From Xanthomonas sp. NCPPB 1128 (GTDB taxonomy: Bacteria; Pseudomonadota; Gammaproteobacteria; Xanthomonadales; Xanthomonadaceae), in contig NZ_LFME01000004.1 of NCBI RefSeq assembly GCF_001043115.1, positions 62,001-126,000 of the forward strand: a DNA stretch of 64,000 bases. Reading direction: 5' to 3'. Positions 48,901 to 57,384 of the stretch are shown one piece after another. Each line of letters starts with the position of its first letter. Within the stretch, counting starts at the first letter, position 1. The notes below the pieces were generated by a model, which was not told the DNA's origin, made no database searches, and worked only from the letters and a program-made list of their open reading frames with translations. A program made the position numbers and the translations under genes.

Positions 48901-50484
48901 CGTGCGCTGCTGCGCAGTCCCCGACGCATCGATCTGCTGGGTCAGCAGGCCACCGGCCGTGTAGGTGGTCTTGGTCACCGTGCCCTTGAAGTCGGTCTTC
49001 GATGCCGGATACCCGTTGTCGTCGTAGGTCAGCGCCTTCCAGGGCTGATTGCATTGTTCACCGCACGGCACGCTGGCCCCGGTCGGCTTGAGCGAGCCGT
49101 AGCCGGTGTCCGTGTAGGTCAAAAAGGTCCTGAATCCCAGCGGCGAGGTCACCGCGGCCGGGGTGGCCCAGTTTGAGGTGGAAGCCGAATACTCGACCGA
49201 GATGGCATCGACGTTGCCGGCGAAGCTCGACGCAATCGCATCGCCACTGCTGGCATAGCGCGTGGTTTCGAAGCGCACGCCCTTCTCGTCGATGACGCCG
49301 GTCAGCGCGGTCGGCTGACTCTTGTTGGAGGTGAGCGAGGCCTCGTTGTAGACGTATTGGCGCGTCTTGCCGTCCGGATACCGCACGGAGGTCAGGTTGC
49401 CGATGCTGTCGTAGCCGTAGGTCAGCGTGCCGCCGTCGGGCAAGGTGACGGCGGCCAAGCGGTTGTTGCTGTCGTAAGCGAAGCTCAATGAGCGGCCACC
49501 CGCATCGGTAACGCGCTGCAGCAGGTTCGGTGGCGGCTTGGTGCCGGCGACCGGCGGCAGGTCGCTGTAGTCCAGGGTCAGCACGGTCTGGCCCATGCGA
49601 TCGAACACCGAGCGCAGCAGGCCGGCAGTGTCGTAGAGCTCGGTCTGCTGGGTCGCCGCCACCGCCAGGGAGTAGCCTAGCAACACGCCGGCGCTGTCGC
49701 GGCGCTCGGTCAAGATATCGGCGATGTCCGGGTCCGGCGTCCACGCGCCATTGCTGGGGCGAAACCGTTCCACCACACCGTCAGGCCGTTGGACATCGAT
49801 AAAGCTGCCGCCATTGGCGACGCCCGACAGCATCAGATCCAGTCGACGCTCGAAGGAGTGGCGCCACTGCTTGCCCAAGGTCACGGCGGTCACGAAGGTC
49901 TTGCTGTTGTAGAACCGGCGCAGGGTCAGCCAGGTCGGCGAGTCGTAGTCGGTGTCCTGGCGGAACATGTTGCCCGTGGACGTGTTGATGGGGTCGCCTT
50001 CGAAGGCGGTTCCCCGATGCACCCCGCCTTGCTTCAGCGCCGCATTGCCGCTGCTGCCATGCGGGCCGGTGTTGTCGCCGGCCTGGCCGAGCCCGCCGGT
50101 GCACCCGGTGTTGCAACTGCCCGTGTTCTTGACCGGTTGGCCTTCGCCCACAATCTTGTCGTTGGCGTAGACATCGCCCCACCAATGCCCGTTGGAATAC
50201 ACGCTCGCGGCCGCGAAGCCATCGCTGTAGGACACGGTAAAGACGGGCGGTTTTTCGCAGCCATTGGATTGGCACACCCGCATGGCGCCATCGATGACGA
50301 ACTGCACCGCCTCGTTCACGGTGGCAAACGATTGCGAACCATTGCTGGAATCCCCGACATACGGCGGCCCATATTGCCGCTTCGGGGTGACCGCAATACT
50401 GGGGAAGGTCGCTAGCGCGCCGGCGAGCAGCAGTAGGGAGGCACCGCCGAAACGGCGGGCGGCACGAACGTGGGGGTTCGGCAT
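45907..50484 (-). CDS. Secreted Rhs/YD-repeat polymorphic toxin
   Basis: A 1525-residue protein. The start ATG 50484 has AAGGA seven bases upstream and leads into a signal peptide (FGGASLLLLAGALATFPSIA). A DUF6531-type entry follows (FEGDPINTSTGNMFRQDTDY), then dozens of YD repeats (GRLTKTTYAD, YDPLNRVKQTTQD and so on) that should form the hollow Rhs shell. The conserved Rhs core is NYFRDYDASTGRYGQSDPIGLSGG. The variable tip, about 170 residues, has two glycine-rich hydrophobic stretches. It ends in five cysteines spaced C-x10-C-x10-C-x14-C-x10-C before PLPPWGM. I cannot assign an enzymatic activity to the tip. A coupled small gene follows. Export by the Sec signal differs from PAAR- or VgrG-borne Rhs proteins. 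Confidence 0.9.
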   Translation of the reverse strand: MPNPHVRAARRFGGASLLLLAGALATFPSIAVTPKRQYGPPYVGDSSNGSQSFATVNEAVQFVIDGAMRVCQSNGCEKPPVFTVSYSDGFAAASVYSNGHWWGDVYANDKIVGEGQPVKNTGSCNTGCTGGLGQAGDNTGPHGSSGNAALKQGGVHRGTAFEGDPINTSTGNMFRQDTDYDSPTWLTLRRFYNSKTFVTAVTLGKQWRHSFERRLDLMLSGVANGGSFIDVQRPDGVVERFRPSNGAWTPDPDIADILTERRDSAGVLLGYSLAVAATQQTELYDTAGLLRSVFDRMGQTVLTLDYSDLPPVAGTKPPPNLLQRVTDAGGRSLSFAYDSNNRLAAVTLPDGGTLTYGYDSIGNLTSVRYPDGKTRQYVYNEASLTSNKSQPTALTGVIDEKGVRFETTRYASSGDAIASSFAGNVDAISVEYSASTSNWATPAAVTSPLGFRTFLTYTDTGYGSLKPTGASVPCGEQCNQPWKALTYDDNGYPASKTDFKGTVTKTTYTAGGLLTQQIDASGTAQQRTTNITWNTGLRVPLTRTVLDASGATAAKTVWAYNARGQQTARCDLDPSVSAAASYTCGSTPNAPTGVRQWLTSYCDTIDGTQCPQIGLVLSQDGPRTDVADTTTYRYYLTADESGCTTVGGACHRAGDLYQVIDALGRATTYVAYDRNGRPTRTQDANGLIHDLTYTPRGWTASSTLRANADGAPSDQDQTTVVAYDEVGNVKKVTDPDGTFVTYGYDAAHRLTDVTDGAGNTIHYTLDPSGNRAKEDIKDASGTLTHTLSRLYNRIGQLATQATAEADPTDFSYDDNGNVQLVTDALKHKTQADYDPLNRVKQTTQDVGGIAAKTQFDYDALDRIAKVTDPKGLATVYQYNGLGDLLKLTSPDTGVTSYTYNSAGSMVTQTDARGTKTSYLYDALGRLTKTTYADKALIATYTYDASQNVCAAGETFALGRLSSLQDGSGTTQYCYDRFGRVVREVQTINGKAFALRYAYTKGGRLSQFTYPDGAVVDYVRNVLGQTTEVGVTPAGGTRQKLLSGATYYPFGPSAGWAYGNGRPLQRVLDKNYRPLAIQDGRKDGLNIGFGFDPAGNLTALTAPGNTAPVVKLGYDNLNRLNAFKDGATGTVIDGYSYDATGNRLSAQVNGASQTYTYPTDSHRLASVAGVARSYDAMGNTTAIDGSARTFAYDATGRLSQAMRSGTLAMEYRYNERGEQVRRFLGTTNTYTVYDEDGHWMGDYDTNGKALQQAIWLDDLPVGVLAGTTLNFVQPDHLGAPRAVIDPARDVAIWTWDIKGEAFGNTPPNQDPDNDGTTFVFNLRFPGQRYDSATGLNQNYFRDYDASTGRYGQSDPIGLSGGISTWTYVESSPLIFSDHMGLEKDQACLARYTTAGAVCGGVVGYYGSGVAGAIGGGFVCAPAGPGAAACAAGGAMAVSPAGGALGSIVGGVTGHAIGNAMCPDEPEDRESVCEENLHRDLTTCKALGRRGGKSSYAICERQAMLRYGNCLSGRDEGIDAPLPPWGM

Positions 50485-50728
50485 AGCTTCGTCCTTGAGC
50501 ATCGATTGAGTTGTAGTGCCGGTAGCCGCAGCGTGCAGCTCCTTGGCGGCGCCATCTTACTGGTCCTTGTTGCAAATTCTGAGACAGAGGTTGGATTTTT
50601 GTCTGATGCACTCCTTGCCTGGCGGCCAAGCGTCTAGCGGCCCACTATCGGCCTGGGCGCAATGCCTCGCAGCGATGCGATCATGCCGCCGGAGCAGGCC
50701 TACTGCCTTGCCTAAGGAGATCGCCGCC

Positions 50729-52057
50729 ATGGATGCCGCCACACCGCCGCTGACGTTCGCGCTGCTGGAGCAGAAGATCGAGGCGATGCCGGAAGGACCG
50801 GTGTCCGCATTGTCGGCACCGCGTTGGCTCAGGGCGCTCAACACGGTGGGATGGGCGGGCGCCATGCTTGCCTTGCTGCCTTCGCTGTTGCTGGTCTGGA
50901 TTGCGCCGCAGCACTGGATGGTGACGCTGTCGCAAGTCGGGCTGGTACTCACCGTCGCCTTTGTGCCTTATTTCCTACGCACGGTCCGGCTGCTTATCTA
51001 CGAATTCTTCAACGCGCGCCGACAGTGGATCCTGCAGCACGATCATGACGTCGGCGAGCTGCGTCAGCTAGCTCAATGGTTGCTGGTCTATCCACGCGAA
51101 GAGCTGGAGGACCAATTGCGCTACGCGAAAATGGCGCAGGAACGCCTAGTTGCCAAGCTTGGCCTGTTCGTCGGCGGAGTGGATAAGCTGGGGCTGCTGC
51201 CTCTTTGCCTGTCGCTGCTCGTCGTCTTGCGTAACTGGCGCGATCTGCTGGCGTTGCCTGCGTGGCTTTCAGTTCTGGCGCTGTTCGCGGCGTTCCTGTG
51301 GATGATCAGTTGGCTAGGCGCCCAGTTCCGTTTGCGTCTACATCTATACGAAAGCGTGCTTGCTGCGTCGATAGCCAACGCCAGCTCTGCCAAGGTGGAT
51401 GTACCGACCGAGACGGCATCGCCCATCTTGTCGCAGGGCCTGGCCACGGGTCGCATCACCGGCCTCGATGCCCTCGAAGCCCTGTACGGCAAACCCGCCA
51501 AGCGCGCGGTACGCAAGCAACTCGACCATCTGAATGCCGACTACCAAGCGTTCGTGCACGCGTCGCCGTTCGTGGTGCTGGCCTCGGCCGGCGCAGGAGG
51601 CCTGGACTGCTCGCCGCGCGGCGATGCGGCGGGGTTCGTGCAGGTGCTGGATGCGCGCACGCTGGCGCTGCCGGATCGGCCGGGCAACAACCGCGTCGAT
51701 ACCCTGCGCAATCTGTTGCAGGATCCGCGGCTGTCGCTGTTGTTCCTGATTCCCGGCATCGGCGAAACCTTGCGGGTGAACGGCCGTGCCGAGATCCGGG
51801 TCGATCCTGATCTGCTGGAGCGGTTCGCGGTCGGCGAGCGCTTGCCGCGCAGCGTGATCGTGGTGCACATCGAGGCCGCGTACTTCCACTGCACCAAGGC
51901 GATCGTGCGCTCGCAGCTGTGGGATCCGACGCGGCACCTGCCGCGCGATCGCCTGCCCAGCCCCGGCACCATGCACGCGCATCTGGCCGATGGCGCATTC
52001 GACGCCGAGGCCTACGACCGGGAATTGCCGCAGCGCACCCGCGACGCGCTGTACTAA
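50729..52057 (+). CDS. Membrane protein fused to a PPOX-type flavoprotein domain
   Basis: A 442-residue protein. Residues 1-235 hold about four hydrophobic segments (LNTVGWAGAMLALLPSLLLVWIA, VTLSQVGLVLTVAFVPYFL, LGLLPLCLSLLVVL, SVLALFAAFLWMISWLGAQF) around a charged amphipathic middle. Residues about 240-442 form a complete pyridoxamine-phosphate-oxidase-like FMN domain of the MSMEG_1061 type (FVVLASAGAGGLDCSPRGDAAGF, NRVDTLRNLL, IPGIGETLRVNGRA). Members of that family are usually stand-alone proteins of about 200 residues. Start ATG 50729 has AAGGAGA at ideal distance. A fusion through loss of a stop, or a real two-domain redox protein, are both possible. Confidence 0.8.
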   Translation: MDAATPPLTFALLEQKIEAMPEGPVSALSAPRWLRALNTVGWAGAMLALLPSLLLVWIAPQHWMVTLSQVGLVLTVAFVPYFLRTVRLLIYEFFNARRQWILQHDHDVGELRQLAQWLLVYPREELEDQLRYAKMAQERLVAKLGLFVGGVDKLGLLPLCLSLLVVLRNWRDLLALPAWLSVLALFAAFLWMISWLGAQFRLRLHLYESVLAASIANASSAKVDVPTETASPILSQGLATGRITGLDALEALYGKPAKRAVRKQLDHLNADYQAFVHASPFVVLASAGAGGLDCSPRGDAAGFVQVLDARTLALPDRPGNNRVDTLRNLLQDPRLSLLFLIPGIGETLRVNGRAEIRVDPDLLERFAVGERLPRSVIVVHIEAAYFHCTKAIVRSQLWDPTRHLPRDRLPSPGTMHAHLADGAFDAEAYDRELPQRTRDALY

Positions 52058-52237
52058 CGCGACCGGATCGGACGTGCGGGCGACGCGTGCGCAGCGCCTC
52101 GCCGCGGGGAACTGCATGCCGTCGGTCGATTCGGCTACTGATTTCTCCGGTCATGCCGCCCTGCTACGGTGCGCCACTTGGTGGAAAGGGCGACGACGCC
52201 CTTTTCGGAGCGCACAGCGAACAATAGGGGATGGTGG

Positions 52238-52900
52238 ATGCGGGGACGTGGGGAGCCGTCAGGCGGGTGGGGTGAGTTGCTGCTGGTGATTGCAGTGGCG
52301 TTCGGGCTGCCGATCTATTGGAGTGCGCTGGCGGTGCTGGCGCCGGTGGTGGAGCCGTCGTTCTCCGACGCGAACCTGTGGGGCATGGTGTTCTACGAGC
52401 TGCTGGTGCTGGCGTTGTTGCTGCCGACGCTGTGGTTCCGCGGCTGGACGGCGCAGGCGCTGGGGCTGCAGTGGCAGGCGCGCGATCTCGGCGTTGGCCT
52501 GGCGCTGCTGGCCGCTTGCCTGGTGGCGACGTATCCGTTGAGCCTGTTGAACGACAGCGTGGCGGCCGAGGTGAATCCGTCGATGGACGCGATGGTGGCC
52601 GGGCCGCTGTCGGCAGGCGTGGTCGTGCTGGTCTCGCTGCTCAATCCGATCTTCGAAGAGGTGTTCGTGTGCGCCTACGTGATCCGCGCGCTGGAACGGC
52701 GGCACAGCCCGGCGTTCGCGGTGAACGTGAGCGTGGCGATCCGCGCGTCGTACCACCTGTACCAGGGGCCGGTCGGCGCCATCGGCATCGTGGTGGTGGG
52801 GCTGATCCTGGGTTGGTGGGTGGCGCGCACCGGGCGGCTGTGGCCGGCGATCGTGGCGCATGCGGCGCTGGATCTGTTGGGGCTGATGGCCTACGCCTGA
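52238..52900 (+). CDS. CPBP-family intramembrane protein
   Basis: A 220-residue membrane protein with about six hydrophobic segments and the CPBP (Rce1/Abi-type) blocks: PIFEEVFVCAYVI, then RASYHLYQGPVG with the second-motif His, and IVAHAALDLLG with the third-motif His. In active members motif 1 is EExxxR; here the Arg position is Cys. It may be an altered or inactive intramembrane protease. ATG 52238 is chosen because TAGGGG lies eight bases upstream. Confidence 0.83.
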   Translation: MRGRGEPSGGWGELLLVIAVAFGLPIYWSALAVLAPVVEPSFSDANLWGMVFYELLVLALLLPTLWFRGWTAQALGLQWQARDLGVGLALLAACLVATYPLSLLNDSVAAEVNPSMDAMVAGPLSAGVVVLVSLLNPIFEEVFVCAYVIRALERRHSPAFAVNVSVAIRASYHLYQGPVGAIGIVVVGLILGWWVARTGRLWPAIVAHAALDLLGLMAYA

Positions 52901-53262
52901 TGCGCTGGGCGCACCCGCACGCCGCTGGGCGCTGCGGTGATTGCACATGTCGGTGACGCGCGAGCGGGGAGGGGGTCACACCGAGCGAATGGCTGCCGTG
53001 CCCGATCGATCTGCGATCGCCGAGCCGCCTCGCCAGCTGAATGCGCAGTCCCTCGATCTCCGACACAGTCGCTGCCGTAGACAGCTCACTTTCTGAACAA
53101 GCCAGCGCTTTCGCCGTTGTTCGACTGGTCTTACAGTCGGACGACAAGGATGTGTCGCCCGCTGGACAAACGGGGGGATGTCCAGGGTTCCGCTGCTGCA
53201 TCACGGCCGGCGCCACGCGCGGGCAAGCGGCGGGACCGCAACGCTTTCGGGGGAGAAGCGGG
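52901..53262. other. Intergenic region upstream of the GAF-EAL gene
   Basis: A gap of 362 bases. A frame in phase with the EAL gene is open through much of it, but it has no ribosome site or domain-like sequence. GGGGAGAAGCGGG before 53263 is a good ribosome site. Nothing else was recognised. Confidence 0.4.
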
Positions 53263-54501
53263 ATGCTGTTGAGCGAGGGTGCACCAGAACCTCATCCGTT
53301 GTTCGAGCTGCTGTCGGGCGAGATCAGCGACCGCGAGTTGCGCCGCTGCCTGCGCGTGGTGCGCCTGCACCTGGGCATGGACGTGGCGTTCCTGTCGCGC
53401 TTCCGGGAAACCGACCGCGTACTGGATCACGTGGACGGGCCGCCCGATGGCCCCATCCACGAAGGCCAGATCCTGCCGTTCGCCGATGGCTACTGCATGG
53501 GCGTGGTCCGCGGCGAGTTGCCGCAGCTCATTCCGGACACCTCGTTGGTGCCGGCCGCGCGCTGCATTCCGGCGACGTGGCAGATCCCGATCGGCTCGCA
53601 TATGAGCGTGCCGATCCAGGTGAATGGCCGGGTCTACGGCACGCTGTGCTGTTTCAGCTTTCTGCCCAGGCACGACCTGGGCGAGCGCGACATCGGCATG
53701 CTGCGTGCCTTCGCGGAAATCTTCGCGTTGCGCCTGCACGAGGTGGAGGCGCACAAGCTGGAACGGCAGGCGATGATCGACGAGATCGACGGTGCGCTGG
53801 CGGCAGGCGCGCCACGCATCGTGTTCCAGCCGATGTTCGCGCTGCAGGGACTGCGCCTGCATGGATTCGAGTGCCTGTCGCGCTTCGATGTCACGCCGCA
53901 GCGCGGGCCTGCACAGTGGTTCCAGCAGGCCGAACTGGCCGGCGTCGGCATCCGCCTGGAGTTGCATGTGCTGGCCAAGGCGCTGGCGTATCTGCGGCGG
54001 TTTCCCCCGCAGTACCGGCTCAGTGTGAACCTGTCGCCGGAATTGATGACGTCTGCGGCCTTGGCCGGCCTGCTCGGCGACGATACCGAGGTGGCGCGCC
54101 TGACCCTGGAGATCACCGAGCACGCCATCGTGCGCAACTACCAGGCACTGGCACAGGCGCTGGCGCCGCTGCGCGAACGCGGTGCGCAGGTGGCGGTGGA
54201 CGATGCCGGTGCCGGCTACGCCAGCATGCGCCACATCCTGCAGTTGCAGCCGGACGTCATCAAGCTCGACATGAGCATCACCCAGTGCATCCATTCCGAC
54301 CGCAACCGCCGTGCGCTGGCCAAGGGGCTGACCAACTTCGCCCATGAGATCGGCACGCAGGTGGTGGCCGAGGGCGTGGAGACGGCACAGGAGCTGGACG
54401 CGTTGCGCGAGTTGCAGGTCGACTTCGTCCAGGGCTATTTCCTGTCGCGGCCGCTGCACGAGGACGCGGCGCTGGCGCTGGCGTTGAAGGAGGTCGGTTA
54501 G
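53263..54501 (+). CDS. GAF-EAL cyclic-di-GMP phosphodiesterase
   Basis: A 412-residue protein. Residues about 15-165 are a GAF sensor (LHLGMDVAFLSRF ... GSHMSVPIQVNGRVYGTLCCFS). From about 175 an EAL domain follows (IVFQPMFALQG, FECLSRF as the EAL motif with Cys for Ala, NLSPELM, LEITEHA, VDDAGAGYASM, IKLDMSI, VAEGVE and VQGYFLSRPL). The metal-binding Glu and DDxxxG residues are kept, so it should hydrolyse cyclic-di-GMP under control of a ligand bound by the GAF domain. No membrane segment or GGDEF domain is present. Confidence 0.93.
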   Translation: MLLSEGAPEPHPLFELLSGEISDRELRRCLRVVRLHLGMDVAFLSRFRETDRVLDHVDGPPDGPIHEGQILPFADGYCMGVVRGELPQLIPDTSLVPAARCIPATWQIPIGSHMSVPIQVNGRVYGTLCCFSFLPRHDLGERDIGMLRAFAEIFALRLHEVEAHKLERQAMIDEIDGALAAGAPRIVFQPMFALQGLRLHGFECLSRFDVTPQRGPAQWFQQAELAGVGIRLELHVLAKALAYLRRFPPQYRLSVNLSPELMTSAALAGLLGDDTEVARLTLEITEHAIVRNYQALAQALAPLRERGAQVAVDDAGAGYASMRHILQLQPDVIKLDMSITQCIHSDRNRRALAKGLTNFAHEIGTQVVAEGVETAQELDALRELQVDFVQGYFLSRPLHEDAALALALKEVG

Positions 54502-54763
54502 CGCCGTTTCGGCGTCGCGCGGGCAGGTGAAGCACGCCTGGCGCGGTGGCGGGCGACGTTGGACTGCAAGCGTGCATACCGATGGGCACGTCCTGGCGCA
54601 GTTGCACCAGGGACGTGCGTTACGCCGCAGGATGCGATGGAGCTGACTCAAGGCTCCCGACGGACTGCACGAGGCGCGACCGTTCTGTGCAGGCCGTCGC
54701 CGGAGCAGGCGCCGACGCGGTGCCGCGCATCCGCGTGGCGATGCAGCGCGCGTCGATGCGTGA

Positions 54764-55420
54764 TCACGGCCAACCGACGGCGTGCTGCAGGTAGCTCAGG
54801 TGGCCCGGCTGCAATTCGGTGACGAACACCGAGGTGAGGATGGGGTGCTGGCCCCAGACATGGCCGCACCGCGTATTGACCGGATTGACGCCCGCATCGC
54901 GCTGCGTGTACTGCACGGCCGGATTGCGTGGTGCGTTGAGGTTGTTGGCCAGGCCCAGCGCCCAGTGTTCCCATGTGTACCAATGATCGGAGGCCATGAC
55001 GATGCTGTAGCGGGTGGGATGGGCGCTGATGGTCAGGCCGGCGGCGGTGATGCAGAGCCTGGCGAAGGCGCCGGTGCAGACGACCTGGGCGTCGTCGTCC
55101 AGGTCGATCAGCGCGTCCTGGAAATGCCGCTCGATCAGGTCCGCCTGCGCCGTCGCGGCGGGGATATGGAAGGTGGTGTCGACCCAGTCGCGAAAGCCGG
55201 GCCGCAGACCGACCAGCGCGCCGCTGGCATTGAGCTCCAGCGCCTGCTCGAAGATCGTCGGCGGCGTATTGGCGGCGTTGCCACCGTCGCCGCCGAACAG
55301 TGCCCACCCCCAGCATGGGGCATCCGGATAAGGGTCGACCCAAGTGGGGTCGAGTTCGGTACCTGCGTCGAGAGCGGGGCTGGCAAGGCCTTGCAGTTGT
55401 GCATCGGTCAGCACGGGCAT
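54764..55420 (-). CDS. Protein of unknown function
   Basis: A 218-residue protein with no signal peptide, rich in Trp, Asp and Asn (WVDPYPDAPCWGWALFGGDGG, FRDWVDTTFHIPAATAQADLIERHF, NAPRNPAVQYTQRDAGVNPVNTRCGHVW). No family recognised. It is divergent from the small gene at 55765, and a GGAGTC site precedes the ATG. Confidence 0.65.
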   Translation of the reverse strand: MPVLTDAQLQGLASPALDAGTELDPTWVDPYPDAPCWGWALFGGDGGNAANTPPTIFEQALELNASGALVGLRPGFRDWVDTTFHIPAATAQADLIERHFQDALIDLDDDAQVVCTGAFARLCITAAGLTISAHPTRYSIVMASDHWYTWEHWALGLANNLNAPRNPAVQYTQRDAGVNPVNTRCGHVWGQHPILTSVFVTELQPGHLSYLQHAVGWP

Positions 55421-55764
55421 GGGTGACTCCTGAGGAAGAGAAGACGACGGCCGTCTGTCGCGCGCGTCGGGCCGTGCGGCGTCGAGCCAGTCGATTGCCT
55501 AGACGTCGCGGGCACGCGTCTGTGAAGTGCATGCCGCCTGCGCGTCGCGCGGCAGGGACGGGCGGCGTTCACACCTCGCGCCGCGCGACGTCCTAGCACT
55601 CGGGAACCGTCCGAGGAGCCGATCGCATGCCGTCCACCGCGACCACCCTGCTGATGTTGCTGTCCTCGCTCAAGCCGGCGCGCGCGCCGCCGCGGGGCAC
55701 GGCGTCCCCCAGCCCGACACACGCCACGCCAGGCGCTGCGGCGCCACCCACCAAGGAGAGCAAG
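55421..55764. other. Divergent gap between two unknown genes
   Basis: A gap of 344 bases. AAGGAGAG at 55753-55760 is the ribosome site for the rightward gene. An in-frame ATG at 55627 exists but lacks a ribosome site and gives only a Pro/Ala-rich extension. No repeat was seen. Confidence 0.4.
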
Positions 55765-56220
55765 ATGCCCAGCGAATTCGATTTCCTGGAGAAGCACTAC
55801 GACCGCACCGAGATTCCCGAAGTCGCCGCACAGGCGGCCAAGGAACGCTTTGGCAACTATCCTGGTGCACGGACCAGCACGGTGATCTACGGTATTCCCT
55901 GGCAGGAGCTGGTGGACAGCATCGTGCAGGCGGTCGACAACTATTCCTACGGCGCGATCTTCGATACGTCCGCGTTCGCGTATCTCAGCGAGTACAAGGG
56001 CAGGCCGCAGTGGAACATCGTGCTGACCGGGCTGCAGTACGTCAACGCAACGCTCAAGGTGGTCGGTGCCACGCCCACCTACACGATCGCCAGCTACAAC
56101 AACGGCACGGTGGTGGTGACGGCCGAGGTCGCCGGCAACAATCCGCCGATGCTGGGCGAGATCGTGCACCTGCAGGCGGCGGTGGGCGGTTACGTGGAGA
56201 CGCTGCAGTTGAAGAACTGA
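55765..56220 (+). CDS. Small soluble protein of unknown function
   Basis: A 151-residue protein (MPSEFDFLEKHYDRTEIPEV ... YGIPWQELVDSIVQAVDNYSYG) ending in a beta-rich part (YTIASYNNGTVVVTAEVAGNNPPMLGEIVHLQAAVGG). No signal peptide; no family recognised. The start is fixed by a strong AAGGAG. Confidence 0.7.
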   Translation: MPSEFDFLEKHYDRTEIPEVAAQAAKERFGNYPGARTSTVIYGIPWQELVDSIVQAVDNYSYGAIFDTSAFAYLSEYKGRPQWNIVLTGLQYVNATLKVVGATPTYTIASYNNGTVVVTAEVAGNNPPMLGEIVHLQAAVGGYVETLQLKN

Positions 56221-56386
56221 GTGCCTGCGCGTTCGAGCGGCCTGGGCGTGTCGCGCGGGAGGCCCAGGCCGGGCGCGATCCGGCCGACCGCCCAGGCCAT
56301 TGCTGCGGCGAGGCGACATCGGCACTGGCTCGCCGCCGCGACGATGCCGCACACTTGCCGGCTCTGGTCGAAGGCAGGAACAGGCG

Positions 56387-57121
56387 ATGGCACGGCGATA
56401 CGGATGGAGCGCGATGCTGGTGTGGCTGGTGACGTTCGGCGCGGCAGCGGCCGGCCCGACGCCCGGTGAGTACGCCACCAAGGAAGGCTGGGGCAGCATG
56501 CGGGTCACCGACAAGGGCGGGGCGCGTCAGTTCGACCTGCTGTCGGTCGGTGCCAACGGCCACACCTGCACGTTGTCGGGCACGCTGCAGGGCGACAAGG
56601 CGGAGGTGAACGACGCCGGCGACGTGCCGTGCAAGCTCGCGTTCAAGCCGGTACAAGGCGGCTTCAACGTGGCCGCGCTGACCGAGGAGAGCTGCCGCGA
56701 CTATTGCGGCATGCGTGCCAGCTTCGAGGGCGACTACCTGCGGCTGCCGGCCGGCTGCACCGCCGCGGCCAGCAGCCGGCGGCGCGAGGGGTATCTGCAG
56801 GACTATCGCGGCAAGCGCTATGCCCAGGCGTTGGCCGGCATGCAGGCGTTCGAAGGCGAGTGCGGCGGCTTCCTCAACTGGCTCGATCGCGACCGTTTCG
56901 CCAACGACCGTGCCATCACGTTGCTGCGCCTGGGCCGGCCGCAGGAGTGCCTGGCGGCGCTGGACGGCACCATGGCCGGCCGCAGTCACGACGAGGCCTC
57001 GTTCCAGGCGGAACTGGAAAAGCAGAGCACCATGCTGCCGCCCAGCGACTGGGACGCGTACCTGCCCATCGCCAAGTCCACCTGGTTCAACCGCAGGCTG
57101 TGCGAGGCGGCCAGGCACTGA
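56387..57121 (+). CDS. Exported Cys-containing protein of unknown function
   Basis: A 244-residue protein with a signal peptide (YGWSAMLVWLVTFGAAAAG), a beta-rich domain of about 120 residues (EYATKEGWGSMRVTDKGGARQFDLLSVGANGHTCTLSG..., with paired cysteines) and a helical C-terminal part (YRGKRYAQALAGMQAFEGECGG ... CLAALDGTM) resembling the repeat helices of the DUF1311/LprI neighbourhood. AGGA precedes ATG 56387. Function unknown. Confidence 0.7.
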   Translation: MARRYGWSAMLVWLVTFGAAAAGPTPGEYATKEGWGSMRVTDKGGARQFDLLSVGANGHTCTLSGTLQGDKAEVNDAGDVPCKLAFKPVQGGFNVAALTEESCRDYCGMRASFEGDYLRLPAGCTAAASSRRREGYLQDYRGKRYAQALAGMQAFEGECGGFLNWLDRDRFANDRAITLLRLGRPQECLAALDGTMAGRSHDEASFQAELEKQSTMLPPSDWDAYLPIAKSTWFNRRLCEAARH

Positions 57122-57384
57122 GCGGGCGCGTGCGGCGGGTGCCGGCCAGGCACGCGCTGCCATGTGCCGCCTGCGTGTGGCGCACTGCGCGGCAGAGCCG
57201 GCGCGGGACGCGGCGCGATGGCATTGCCTGCGCCCGGCGTGCGGCGAGTGCGTGCAGCGGGGGCCGCAGGCTGCTGCCCACCGTGCGACCCGTCGCTGGC
57301 CACGGCATCGCCGGTTGCCGTCGCCGCGGGCCACTGCGCATACTTCCGGCGACCGACTGTGCATTGGAATGCCCTGGAGCAAGG

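Noticed and set aside
46126-49176. Two large plus-strand frames opposite the Rhs gene
   Set aside because: Repetitive Gly/Val/Arg-rich translations mirror the YD repeats; no start sites or domains.
53041-53262. Longer start for the GAF-EAL protein
   Set aside because: The extra 74 codons resemble translated intergenic DNA; ATG 53263 has a strong purine-rich ribosome site.
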